Source: Paenibacillus sp. (lineage in GTDB: Bacteria > Bacillota > Bacilli > Paenibacillales > Paenibacillaceae). From it: 5,910 nucleotides of DNA. This document shows, piece after piece, positions 1-5,858 of this stretch. Positions within the stretch are counted from its first letter, which is position 1, and every line of letters begins with the position of its first letter. Where the stretch lies: the NCBI GenBank assembly GCA_029256665.1, contig JAQSXN010000277.1:1-5910 (forward strand), given 5' to 3'. The notes under the pieces were generated by a model. That model made no database searches. It saw only the letters and a list, made by a program, of their open reading frames with translations, and was not told the DNA's origin. Made by a program: the position numbers and the translations under genes.

Positions 1-1992
1 CTCGTATTCGACGTCAGGCTCCCACTCGAACGGCGCCTCCGCGATCACGCGATACCCGTTGTCGTTCTTGAACAGCCGGAACGTGCCGCCGGATGAGAAG
101 CCCGCGGCGTAGGAACGGATGCCGCCTTGCACGCGGAACAGAACGCGATGCTCCGAGCCAAGCCGGGGAACGACCGTCGCAGCGAATTCGTAGTCACTCC
201 AATCGAGCAGACCGGTGTAGCATTCTGCCGGTTCGCCGTAATAGGAGCCAACCAACCTGCCGCCCGCCAGCGTCCATAATCCGCGCAAATAGGAGAACTG
301 GCTGACTTCGATATGAAGGCCGTTCCACTCTTCCAGCCTCTCCTTGGCAAAGTCGAGCTCATAGTCGGCAAGCCCGCTGATCTGGGCAGCGTCGATGTAG
401 CAAACGAGAGGCTGATTGAAGCCGCTCTTCGGCACCAACTCGACCCCGATTTCCTCGATGCAAGCGCCGTTCATCCGGGGCAAGTCGAAGGTTAGCTTCA
501 TCCATTCGCCCGGCGCAAGCGTCACGTCATTGGCGTAATGCCGGATGCCGCTGTTGCCGTCAAGGGCATACAGTCTAGCCGCGATGGCCGTTTCGCTATG
601 TGCCGGCAGCATGACCGCCGCTTCGATCGACTGCCCCGGGTAACAAATCGGGGAGAAGCTGGGATCGTACCGGCTATCGTTAAAGTCGCTTGGGCGATAA
701 TAGGTTTTCAGATAAACCCGGTAGGCAAGACCGCCCGTCGTTCGGTCGAACATCGCCTTTAAGGATCTTCTCCCCGAATAGGCAGCCTCGGTCGTGTTGC
801 GGACATAGCTTGCGATGTTAGCCGTATCGTCCCAACCGGTTCGGAAGGCGTGGGTGGATCCCGGCAGCTCAAAATTGTAGCGCGGCGCCGTTCCTTCCAG
901 AACGCCTCGGATGGCATCCGGAAGCGGCAAGCCGGCAATTTTGTAGCCGAACTGCGCGATGTAAGCCGCGCACCAAGGCATGTCGAGCTGATTCAAGCTG
1001 CCGATGACGCTGGAGCAGCAGAGGAAGTCGTTGATGGGCTCGCGCCACGACGAATCTATCGCATCGAGTCCGCCGCGCACGCCCATGATGGCGCCAACGT
1101 TGGCGACGTTGCAGTCGGTGTCCCAGCCGCACATATTGCAGATGTTGATCGCCCGCGAGAAGTCTTCTTTGCCATAGAGCAGCGACAAGACGATGACCGC
1201 CGCATTGGGAATGATGTGGCATGCGCCGGGATAATGCTGGTAGCCGTATTTCTCGCGGACGAAAGCGAAGCAGCTTCGCCAGTCGCCGGGCCGTTCGTCA
1301 TGGTAAGCCATCACGTCCCGCGTCATAATGGCATATTCGCAATCCGTCGGAATGACGGACAGTCCGGCCTTCAGAATAGCGTGGATGTCGCTTTCGACGA
1401 AGGCGGCCGCGATCGCCGCCGCGATGAACATGCCGCCGTATTTGCCGTTGCCGTCATGCGAAACGCTGGCGATTTTGTCGGCATACTCCGCCGCGAGCCG
1501 CGGATTGCCGGGCGCGATCATTCCCCATACGTCGATAAAGATCTGGCCGCCGATCTGTTCGGCGACGGCTGCGCCGTTCTGCTCGATGGAGCCCGATCTT
1601 GGCGCCATGACGCCATTCTTGAGGTTGAGATATGCCGTATGCTCCGTCGACTTGCCGTAGCCGCCCCACCAATAGAAGCCGTGGCCGTCCGGCGCATAGT
1701 TCAGCCAGCCCAGTCCCATCTGCTCGGGCGTAATATCGCGGGTGTGCGTGTAGTCCTCAAGCGCCCGCAAAAAAAACATCGGACCGTTCGTATCGTCATC
1801 CGCCGCGAAGTTCTTGAATTCATGCAGATAAGTCGTGATTTCGCCAAATGTCCGTTCAATCCTGTCGTACGTCCAGCCTTCGATGTTGCCCCCATGCCGG
1901 ACGCCGATGGCTTTGCCGAGCCAGCCGGCGTACACTCTCTCCCAATAATCCTCCGCTATATGCAACTCATTGCTGATTGCCGTTGTCGCCAT
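1..1992 (-). CDS. ADP-ribosylglycohydrolase-superfamily protein with C-terminal extension (3' end outside window)
   Basis: An uninterrupted frame of 664 codons runs from ATG at 1992 to the window edge, so the C-terminus is missing. The start is set by a strong AAGGAGG (2009-2003) ten bases upstream. ARH signatures: AGWLGKAIG (residues 22-30), the metal-site motif DDDTN (65-69), SHDGNGKYGG (178-187) and GWDTDCN (289-295), the last matching the GGDTDT metal motif of ARH/DraG enzymes but with Cys294 in place of Thr. The catalytic domain spans about residues 15-365. Residues about 374-545 and 555-664 are rich in aromatic, Gly and Asp residues and look like beta-sandwich, carbohydrate-binding or LamG-like modules; this is inferred by eye. 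No signal peptide is visible, so it is probably cytoplasmic. The family removes ADP-ribose or hydrolyses related N/O-ribosyl bonds. With an AraC-type neighbour, a glycoside or nucleoside substrate is as likely as ADP-ribosyl protein. Family call firm, substrate unknown. Confidence 0.87.
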   Translation of the reverse strand, partial: MATTAISNELHIAEDYWERVYAGWLGKAIGVRHGGNIEGWTYDRIERTFGEITTYLHEFKNFAADDDTNGPMFFLRALEDYTHTRDITPEQMGLGWLNYAPDGHGFYWWGGYGKSTEHTAYLNLKNGVMAPRSGSIEQNGAAVAEQIGGQIFIDVWGMIAPGNPRLAAEYADKIASVSHDGNGKYGGMFIAAAIAAAFVESDIHAILKAGLSVIPTDCEYAIMTRDVMAYHDERPGDWRSCFAFVREKYGYQHYPGACHIIPNAAVIVLSLLYGKEDFSRAINICNMCGWDTDCNVANVGAIMGVRGGLDAIDSSWREPINDFLCCSSVIGSLNQLDMPWCAAYIAQFGYKIAGLPLPDAIRGVLEGTAPRYNFELPGSTHAFRTGWDDTANIASYVRNTTEAAYSGRRSLKAMFDRTTGGLAYRVYLKTYYRPSDFNDSRYDPSFSPICYPGQSIEAAVMLPAHSETAIAARLYALDGNSGIRHYANDVTLAPGEWMKLTFDLPRMNGACIEEIGVELVPKSGFNQPLVCYIDAAQISGLADYELDFAKERLEEWNGLHIEVSQFSYLRGLWTLAGGRLVGSYYGEPAECYTGLLDWSDYEFAATVVPRLGSEHRVLFRVQGGIRSYAAGFSSGGTFRLFKNDNGYRVIAEAPFEWEPDVEYE

Positions 1993-2012
1993 GTTGCCGT
2001 CCCCTCCTTAAC

Positions 2013-2028
2013 AAGATGTCTCCATCTT
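2013..2028. repeat. AAGATG/CATCTT inverted repeat in the hydrolase leader
   Basis: AAGATG (2013-2018) and CATCTT (2023-2028) are exact inverted copies around TCTC. On the minus strand the repeat overlaps the proposed -10 box TAAGAT (2029-2024) and lies just upstream of the AAGGAGG ribosome binding site. It could be an operator or a short leader hairpin. A 6-bp dyad can also arise by chance. Confidence 0.3.
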
Positions 2029-2078
2029 ACCCGCGGGGCGCTCGCTCGTCTTGCCAATAGCGACTGAGTTGTTGCCAA
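2024..2078 (-). promoter_or_regulatory. Candidate AraC-type activator site and promoter for the hydrolase gene
   Basis: TTGCCAA occurs exactly at 2051-2057 and 2072-2078 (TTGGCAA on the coding strand), a direct repeat with a 21-bp period, or two helical turns. AraC-family proteins commonly bind paired half-sites spaced this way. On the minus strand a -10-like TAAGAT lies at 2029-2024, predicting a start near 2017. The proximal repeat then falls at about -40 to -34 and the distal one at about -61 to -55, typical for activation next to RNA polymerase. No good -35 box sits 17 bp from the -10, which fits activator dependence. The repeat is seen directly; its function is inferred. Confidence 0.45.
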
Positions 2079-2094
2079 AAACGGCTATCGCCGT
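2077..2094 (-). terminator. Short terminator-like hairpin after the araC-type gene
   Basis: On the minus strand the hairpin ACGGC-GATA-GCCGT starts at the last base of the regulator's TGA stop and runs into TTTTT (2081-2077). The stem is only 5 bp, so termination would be weak or partial. It overlaps the distal TTGGCAA half-site. It suggests that the downstream hydrolase gene is driven at least partly by its own promoter. Confidence 0.45.
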
Positions 2095-2993
2095 CATTCG
2101 CCTTCGCCGCGAACATCCGGAGTCGGCTTCTCGTATGCGTGCGGGACCGCGGCTCCGGCTTGCTCGCGGTAGGTTTGCGGCGGCATGCCGGTCAGCTCGC
2201 GGAAGGCGCGATAGAACGGCGTCATGCTTTGGAAGCCGCAAGCCAGGCAAATGTCCGCGATCGCCCGGTCGGTCGTAATGAGCAGCCGTTTGGCCTCGTT
2301 TACCCTCAATCGAATCAAATATTCTTTGAACCCTTCGCCGGTCACGTCCTTGAACAGATGGCGCGTCCGGGAGGGACTTAACTTGATTTGAGCCGCGACG
2401 TCGTCCAGACGGATGGGCTCCCGGTAGCGCTCCTGCATCCAGTCCAAGATCGGCAGAAGCTTCATATAACGGTCGTAGCCTTCGCGGAACGGCTCGCGGG
2501 ACGTCTCTTGGGAGCTGTAATGGCGAAGCAGCAGCGCGCAGATCCGCATCAACGTGGCCTGCAGCATGCTTGCGTATCCGGGAGGGCGTTCCTGCTGCTC
2601 GGTCCACATTTCGTTAAGCGCGTCCGCGATTTGCCGAGCGGCAGGCAGATGGCCGGGCAGCTTGTTGTCGAACAGCTTGGGCAGGTAGAGAAACGGAAGC
2701 AGCAGCTCCCTGCGCCCGTCCGATAATAATGAAGGGTCGAAATAGAGGAAAAGATACGTGCTGGGATCGTGTTTGTCCGATTGTGCGATATGATGCTCCA
2801 AATGATTGACGACGAAGACGTCGCCGGGGGCGACATCGTAAGTTTTCTCCCCGAAATAAAACGTTCCGGTACCCGACAAGCAGACGCCGATCTCGAGCGA
2901 CGAATGAAAGTGGAGCGATTCCAGATAGGGGCGGGGCGACCAGTGGAACAACCATATCGGCAGCTCGCGGTCCAAAGGGGTCTCGAATTTCAT
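2094..2993 (-). CDS. AraC-family transcriptional regulator with cupin sensor domain
   Basis: The 299-residue product has the usual AraC-family length and layout. An N-terminal cupin (about residues 20-95) contains HFHSSLEIGVCLSGTG (28-43) and APGDVFVVNHLEHH, the ligand-binding barrel seen in sugar-responsive members. The C-terminal double helix-turn-helix (194-277) contains LDDVAAQIKLSPSRTRHLFK and the second-helix signature ADICLACGFQSMTPFYRAFRE followed by TGMPPQTYRE. It is a soluble DNA-binding protein. The start at 2993 has an upstream AAGGAG (3011-3006) with a rather long 12-base spacer. It lies 101 bp upstream of the ADP-ribosylglycohydrolase-type gene on the same strand, the likeliest target. 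No convincing promoter of its own is visible between the tRNA terminator and the start codon. The ligand is unknown; a sugar or glycoside is the usual type. Confidence 0.93.
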   Translation of the reverse strand: MKFETPLDRELPIWLFHWSPRPYLESLHFHSSLEIGVCLSGTGTFYFGEKTYDVAPGDVFVVNHLEHHIAQSDKHDPSTYLFLYFDPSLLSDGRRELLLPFLYLPKLFDNKLPGHLPAARQIADALNEMWTEQQERPPGYASMLQATLMRICALLLRHYSSQETSREPFREGYDRYMKLLPILDWMQERYREPIRLDDVAAQIKLSPSRTRHLFKDVTGEGFKEYLIRLRVNEAKRLLITTDRAIADICLACGFQSMTPFYRAFRELTGMPPQTYREQAGAAVPHAYEKPTPDVRGEGE

Positions 2994-3048
2994 ATGAGAG
3001 GGCGGCTCCTTCGTTCGAACTTAGTTACTCTAATACTATCAGGAATAG

Positions 3049-3081
3049 AAAAAAGCCGCATCCCATGGCGGGACGCGGCTT
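3049..3081 (-). terminator. Intrinsic terminator of the tRNA-Arg gene
   Basis: On the minus strand AAGCCGC (3081-3075) pairs with GCGGCTT (3059-3053), and an inner TCCC/GGGA stem lies across a single mismatch with loop GCCAT. The stem runs directly into six T residues (3054-3049). It lies 30 bp past the tRNA 3' end and upstream of the araC-type gene, separating the two transcripts. The plus strand has no matching T run. Confidence 0.85.
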
Positions 3082-3110
3082 GATATATCGGTTATCATTG
3101 TATGCGGTTA

Positions 3111-3185
3111 TGGCGCGCCCGCTAGGAATCGAACCTAGATCTCAGGCTCCGGAGGCCTACGTCATATCCATTGGACCACGGGCGC
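3111..3185 (-). tRNA. tRNA-Arg (anticodon CCG)
   Basis: The 75-nt minus-strand gene folds into a cloverleaf. The acceptor stem GCGCCCG (3185-3179) pairs with CGGGCGC (3121-3115), followed by discriminator G and an encoded CCA (3113-3111). The anticodon stem TAGGC/GCCTG closes loop CTCCGGA, giving anticodon CCG (3152-3150), which reads the Arg codon CGG. The T arm is CTAGG-TTCGAAT-CCTAG. The D stem is short (GTC/GAC) with a C-T mismatch at the fourth position. CGG codons are common in the neighbouring protein genes, so this tRNA should be in steady use. Confidence 0.96.
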
Positions 3186-3211
3186 GTATTCAAAAAACAG
3201 TAGCAAAAATG

Positions 3212-3240
3212 ATTATATGATATCGGCGCGTCGAAAGCAA
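3212..3240 (-). promoter_or_regulatory. Sigma-A-like promoter of tRNA-Arg
   Basis: On the minus strand TTGCTT (3240-3235) and a perfect TATAAT (3217-3212) are separated by 17 bp. The predicted start is near 3205, about 20 bases before the mature tRNA 5' end. The promoter is back to back with the cggR promoter. Confidence 0.72.
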
Positions 3241-3276
3241 GGGTTGGAGTTAAATTAAATTTGCGTAATTTGTGAC

Positions 3277-3290
3277 AGTAATCGTTTTCA
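3277..3290 (+). promoter_or_regulatory. Candidate cre (CcpA-binding) site upstream of cggR
   Basis: AGTAATCGTTTTCA matches the core of the catabolite-responsive element (G-N-AA-N-CG-N-WW-N-CA) and misses the leading W and T of the 15-bp consensus. Its centre is about 57 bp upstream of the predicted cggR transcription start. In Bacillus, cre sites this far upstream can mediate CcpA activation, as at ackA. Such a role would fit glucose induction of glycolysis. Binding is inferred from the motif only. Confidence 0.4.
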
Positions 3291-3305
3291 TTCGAGTTTT
3301 CAGAC

Positions 3306-3334
3306 TTGCGGCGAGAAGACGGATTGGTTAAAAT
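3306..3334 (+). promoter_or_regulatory. Sigma-A-like promoter of the cggR-gapA operon
   Basis: TTGCGG (3306-3311) and TAAAAT (3329-3334) are spaced by exactly 17 bp. The predicted start, near 3341, coincides with the beginning of the CggR operator and leaves a leader of about 110 nt before the cggR ATG. The -35 matches consensus only in TTG, so strength may depend on upstream elements. Confidence 0.68.
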
Positions 3335-3339
3335 AGAGG

Positions 3340-3375
3340 TGGGACTAAAAATGATTATGCGGGACACAATGTGTC
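3340..3375 (+). promoter_or_regulatory. CggR operator, two tandem units
   Basis: The unit TGGGAC-N6-TGAT (3340-3355) is followed after 4 bp by CGGGAC-N6-TGTC (3360-3375), a 20-bp period. This matches the operator described for Bacillus subtilis cggR, two CGGGAC-N6-TGTC units separated by 4 bp. The downstream unit is perfect. The upstream one has T for the first C, and TGAT for TGTC. It lies at and just downstream of the predicted start, as expected for a repressor that blocks transcribing polymerase. Confidence 0.88.
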
Positions 3376-3450
3376 CAGCAGTGATCGAGCGAGGCAATCG
3401 TCCTTCGCGAACGGTCCTTCAAGAGAACGAAGATGGAGTGAAGGTTAGAG

Positions 3451-4485
3451 ATGCGTCAGCTCATTGAACTGCAGCAGCAGCTTGTACCGGAACTTCTGGA
3501 TGCGATGAGAACGAGATATTTGATTCTTAACCACGTGATGCAGTCGGGCACGATCGGCAGGCGAACGCTTGCGGGCGAGCTTGCGATGACGGAACGGGTG
3601 CTGCGGGCGGAGACGGACTTCCTCAAGGAGCAAGGCCTGCTTGAGATCCAGACGGCGGGGATGTCGATCAGCGAAGAAGGCAGATCGCTGCTGGAGCGGC
3701 TGGAGCCGATGTACAGCTCGTTGTTCGGTCTGTCGGAGCTTGAAGAGCGGATCAAGTCATACTTCGGATTGTCGCAGGTGATCGTCGTTCCCGGCGATTC
3801 CGAGAACTCGATGCAGGCGAAGCGGGAGCTTGGCAAGGCGGCGGGGCAAGTGCTTCGCGAAGCGCTGAAGCCGATGGACGTGGTCGCCGTAACGGGCGGC
3901 ACGACAATCGCGCAAGTGGCGAACCATCTTACGACCTCGACGGCGCTGAAGTCGGTAAGGTTCGTTCCGGCAAGGGGCGGGCTTGGCGAGAGCCACGACT
4001 ATCAGGCCAACACGATCGCTTCCACGATGGCCAAGCGGACGGGCGGTCAGTACAGACTGCTGCACGTGCCGGACCATCTGGGCGAAGAAGCTTTCGCCTC
4101 ATTAATGCAGGAGCCCAATATCCAGGAGCTTGTCGAAGTGATCCGGAGCGCGAGAATCGTCGTTCACGGCATCGGAGACGCGATGGTGATGGCGAGGCGA
4201 AGGAAACTGGAGCAGGCGATGGTCGACGAGATTGCCGCAGAAGGCGCGCTGGCGGAGGCGTTCGGGTTTTATTTCGACCGGAGCGGAGCCGTCGTGCACA
4301 AAATGCAGACGATCGGGTTACGGCTCGACGATATTGTGAAGACTGAAGTTGTTATAGCCGTAGCCGGCGGCAAGGACAAGGGCGAAGCGATCGCGGCGGT
4401 CATGCGGTTCGGACACAACGATGTGCTCGTGACGGACGAAGCGGCTGCGCTGGAGATTGCGGACTTGATCGGGCAGGAAGCATAG
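3451..4485 (+). CDS. cggR: CggR, central glycolytic genes regulator
   Basis: The 344-residue protein is a SorC/DeoR-type repressor close in length and sequence pattern to Bacillus subtilis CggR. The N-terminal winged helix (about residues 20-75) contains IGRRTLAGELAMTERVLRAE. The sugar-phosphate-binding domain (about 90-340) contains VTGGTT (147-152), PARGGLGE (173-180), QANTI (185-189), VHGIGDA (238-244) and GGKDKGEAI (306-314). Thr151, Thr152, Arg175 and Lys310 fit the effector pocket of the family. CggR represses the glycolytic operon and is released by fructose-1,6-bisphosphate. The start is supported by an AAGG (3441-3444) six bases upstream and by the conserved N-terminus MRQLIELQQQLVPELL. 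Its operator is in its own leader, so it is autoregulated. gapA follows 260 bp downstream on the same strand. Confidence 0.97.
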   Translation: MRQLIELQQQLVPELLDAMRTRYLILNHVMQSGTIGRRTLAGELAMTERVLRAETDFLKEQGLLEIQTAGMSISEEGRSLLERLEPMYSSLFGLSELEERIKSYFGLSQVIVVPGDSENSMQAKRELGKAAGQVLREALKPMDVVAVTGGTTIAQVANHLTTSTALKSVRFVPARGGLGESHDYQANTIASTMAKRTGGQYRLLHVPDHLGEEAFASLMQEPNIQELVEVIRSARIVVHGIGDAMVMARRRKLEQAMVDEIAAEGALAEAFGFYFDRSGAVVHKMQTIGLRLDDIVKTEVVIAVAGGKDKGEAIAAVMRFGHNDVLVTDEAAALEIADLIGQEA

Positions 4486-4544
4486 GCTGCACGGAACGCA
4501 TGCGAAGTCGGAGCAATAATGGCATGAAACTTACTTACCACAAT

Positions 4545-4584
4545 AGAATTCATAAGTTTTCGAGAACCCGAAAACTGAAATTCT
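4545..4584 (+). other. Long intergenic hairpin between cggR and gapA
   Basis: AGTTTTCG (4555-4562) pairs perfectly with CGAAAACT (4569-4576) around a 6-nt loop, and AGAATT (4545-4550) pairs with AATTCT (4579-4584) outside a small internal loop, giving 14 pairs. No T run follows, so it is not an ordinary terminator. In Bacillus subtilis the cggR-gapA mRNA is cut near the cggR end and a stem-loop protects the gapA part. This hairpin, 59 nt past the cggR stop, is a candidate for the same role. Confidence 0.6.
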
Positions 4585-4594
4585 GTTTGGCGAT

Positions 4595-4649
4595 AAAACC
4601 TTCCTCTGAACGCGGTCGATCATCATCGAAAGGCCTCGATAGAGGTTTT
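4595..4649 (+). other. Alternative RNA pairings upstream of gapA
   Basis: AAAACCT (4595-4601) can pair with AGGTTTT (4643-4649), closing a domain that holds TCGAT-CATC-ATCGA (4616-4629). The same 3' segment can instead form a local hairpin, AAGGCCTC-GATA-GAGGTTTT (4630-4649), with two G-U pairs. ATCGA (4625-4629) can also pair with TCGAT (4636-4640). These folds are mutually exclusive. It may be an attenuator or a processing element, or only incidental complementarity. It matches no riboswitch class that I recognise. Confidence 0.35.
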
Positions 4650-4684
4650 CTCACTTGAGCAAGGCATCATGACGCGAAGCGAAG

Positions 4685-4698
4685 GCGCTGGCCGGCGC
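4685..4698 (+). repeat. GC-rich short hairpin before gapA
   Basis: GCGCT and GGCGC flank GGCC, a 5-bp stem with one G-U pair. It lies 32 bases before the gapA ribosome binding site. The stretch between (4699-4730) is AT-rich and unpaired, which would keep the binding site open. The role is uncertain. Confidence 0.3.
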
Positions 4699-4730
4699 GG
4701 AACGTCTTGAAATATATTTTAAAAATGCTT

Positions 4731-4736
4731 AGGAGG
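4731..4736 (+). promoter_or_regulatory. Ribosome binding site that sets the gapA start
   Basis: AGGAGG lies 9 bases before ATG at 4746. The same frame is open from an upstream ATG at 4707, but that start has no such site and would add 13 non-conserved residues before the family N-terminus [15 protein letters not shown]. Confidence 0.92.
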
Positions 4737-4745
4737 CTAATACTC

Positions 4746-5756
4746 ATGACAGTTAAAGTAGGTATTAACGGATTTGGACGTATTGGACGCTTGGCTTTCC
4801 GCCGTATTCAGAACGTGGAAGGTATCGAGGTTGTCGCGATCAACGACTTGACGGACGCGAAGATGCTGGCGCACCTTCTGAAATATGATACAACGCAAGG
4901 CCGCTTCGACGGCGACGTTGAAGTTCATGACGGCTTCTTCAAAGTGAACGGCAAAGAAGTTAAAGTTATCGCCAACCGCAACCCCGAAGAGCTTCCTTGG
5001 GGCGACCTGGGCGTAGACATCGTACTGGAGTGCACGGGCTTCTTCACGACTAAGGAAGCTGCAGAGAAGCACCTTAAAGGCGGCGCTAAGCGCGTGGTTA
5101 TCTCCGCTCCTGCTACGGGCGACATGAAAACCATCGTTTACAACGTAAACCACGACATCCTTGACGGATCCGAAACGGTTATCTCCGGCGCGTCTTGCAC
5201 AACGAACTGTCTGGCTCCTATGGCCAAAACGCTGCAAGACAAATTCGGCATCGTGCAAGGTCTGATGACGACGATCCACGCTTACACAGGCGACCAAAAC
5301 ACGCTGGACGCTCCGCATCCGAAAGGCGACTTCCGTCGTGCGCGCGCCGCGGCAGAAAACATCATTCCTAACACGACTGGCGCCGCGAAAGCAATCGGCC
5401 TGGTTATCCCCGAGCTGCAAGGCAAGCTTGACGGCGCGGCTCAACGCGTACCTACGCCAACCGGCTCCCTGACCGAGCTTGTTGTGGTTCTGAACGAAAA
5501 AGTAACGGCCGAGCAAGTAAACGCGGCTATGAAAGAAGCTTCCGATCCGCAAACGTTCGGCTACACGGAAGACGAAATCGTTTCTTCCGACGTTATCGGC
5601 ATTACTTACGGTTCCCTGTTCGACGCAACGCAAACGAAAGTTCTGACGGTAGGCGACCAGCAGCTCGTTAAGACGGTTGCTTGGTACGACAACGAAATGT
5701 CCTACACGGCTCAGCTCGTTCGCACGCTCGAGCACTTCGCCAAACTGTCCCAATAA
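4746..5756 (+). CDS. gapA: Glyceraldehyde-3-phosphate dehydrogenase, type I (NAD-dependent, glycolytic)
   Basis: The 336-residue cytosolic enzyme oxidises glyceraldehyde 3-phosphate with NAD and phosphate to 1,3-bisphosphoglycerate; the active form is a tetramer. The N-terminal Rossmann domain starts with [12 protein letters not shown] (4-15), and Asp34 in INDLTD fits NAD preference. The active site SGASCTTNC (147-155) carries the nucleophile Cys151, with catalytic His178 in [10 protein letters not shown]. The C-terminus has the conserved WYDNEMSY. The S-loop reads [19 protein letters not shown], followed by [14 protein letters not shown], more like clostridial-style enzymes than the LPHKDLRRAR of Bacillus subtilis GapA. 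Length is full for the family. No sigma-A promoter is evident just upstream, so it probably relies on the cggR promoter. It is followed by a hairpin and then pgk. Confidence 0.98.
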   Translation: MTVKVGINGFGRIGRLAFRRIQNVEGIEVVAINDLTDAKMLAHLLKYDTTQGRFDGDVEVHDGFFKVNGKEVKVIANRNPEELPWGDLGVDIVLECTGFFTTKEAAEKHLKGGAKRVVISAPATGDMKTIVYNVNHDILDGSETVISGASCTTNCLAPMAKTLQDKFGIVQGLMTTIHAYTGDQNTLDAPHPKGDFRRARAAAENIIPNTTGAAKAIGLVIPELQGKLDGAAQRVPTPTGSLTELVVVLNEKVTAEQVNAAMKEASDPQTFGYTEDEIVSSDVIGITYGSLFDATQTKVLTVGDQQLVKTVAWYDNEMSYTAQLVRTLEHFAKLSQ

Positions 5757-5776
5757 TATGGCCTGACAGCGTAAAT

Positions 5777-5802
5777 AGAGCGGAAACTTGTTTCCGCTCT
5801 TT
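5777..5802 (+). terminator. Hairpin between gapA and pgk (terminator or mRNA 3' stabiliser)
   Basis: AGAGCGGAAA (5777-5786) pairs perfectly with TTTCCGCTCT (5791-5800) around CTTG, 21 bases past the gapA stop. Only a short T tract follows (CTTTAT), so termination may be partial. That would leave more gapA than pgk message and protect the gapA 3' end while still allowing read-through into pgk. Confidence 0.72.
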
Positions 5803-5858
5803 ATCTATGAGTATGCTATTTTAATTCTTACAAATTCGAAGGCGTGGAGGAACGGACC

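Noticed and set aside
850..2067. Plus-strand open frame of 405 codons
   Set aside because: It is antisense to the ADP-ribosylglycohydrolase-type gene, has no family motifs and no ribosome binding site. GC-rich codons on the other strand explain the open frame.
3013..3020. GTTCGAAC palindrome upstream of the araC-type gene
   Set aside because: An 8-bp palindrome alone is expected by chance. No promoter elements or second copy support an operator.
3122..3397. Minus-strand open frame of 91 codons over the tRNA and cggR promoter region
   Set aside because: It runs through the tRNA gene, the CggR operator and both promoters, and shows no coding pattern or ribosome binding site.
3400..3420. GTCCTTC direct repeat (period 14) and TTCGCGAA palindrome in the cggR leader
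   Set aside because: Short, without a known binding protein or clear fold. Likely chance in a GC-rich leader.
4707..4745. Upstream ATG extending gapA by 13 codons
   Set aside because: No ribosome binding site precedes it, the residues are not conserved in the family, and AGGAGG is correctly placed for the ATG at 4746.
4737..5753. Minus-strand open frame of 338 codons opposite gapA
   Set aside because: It mirrors the highly biased codons of gapA, has a low-complexity Arg/Val-rich product and no recognisable domain.
5788..5817. Possible pgk promoter, TTGTTT with TATGCT at 18 bp
   Set aside because: Both boxes are weak and the -35 lies inside the terminator-like hairpin. A pgk-proximal promoter is plausible but not supported here.
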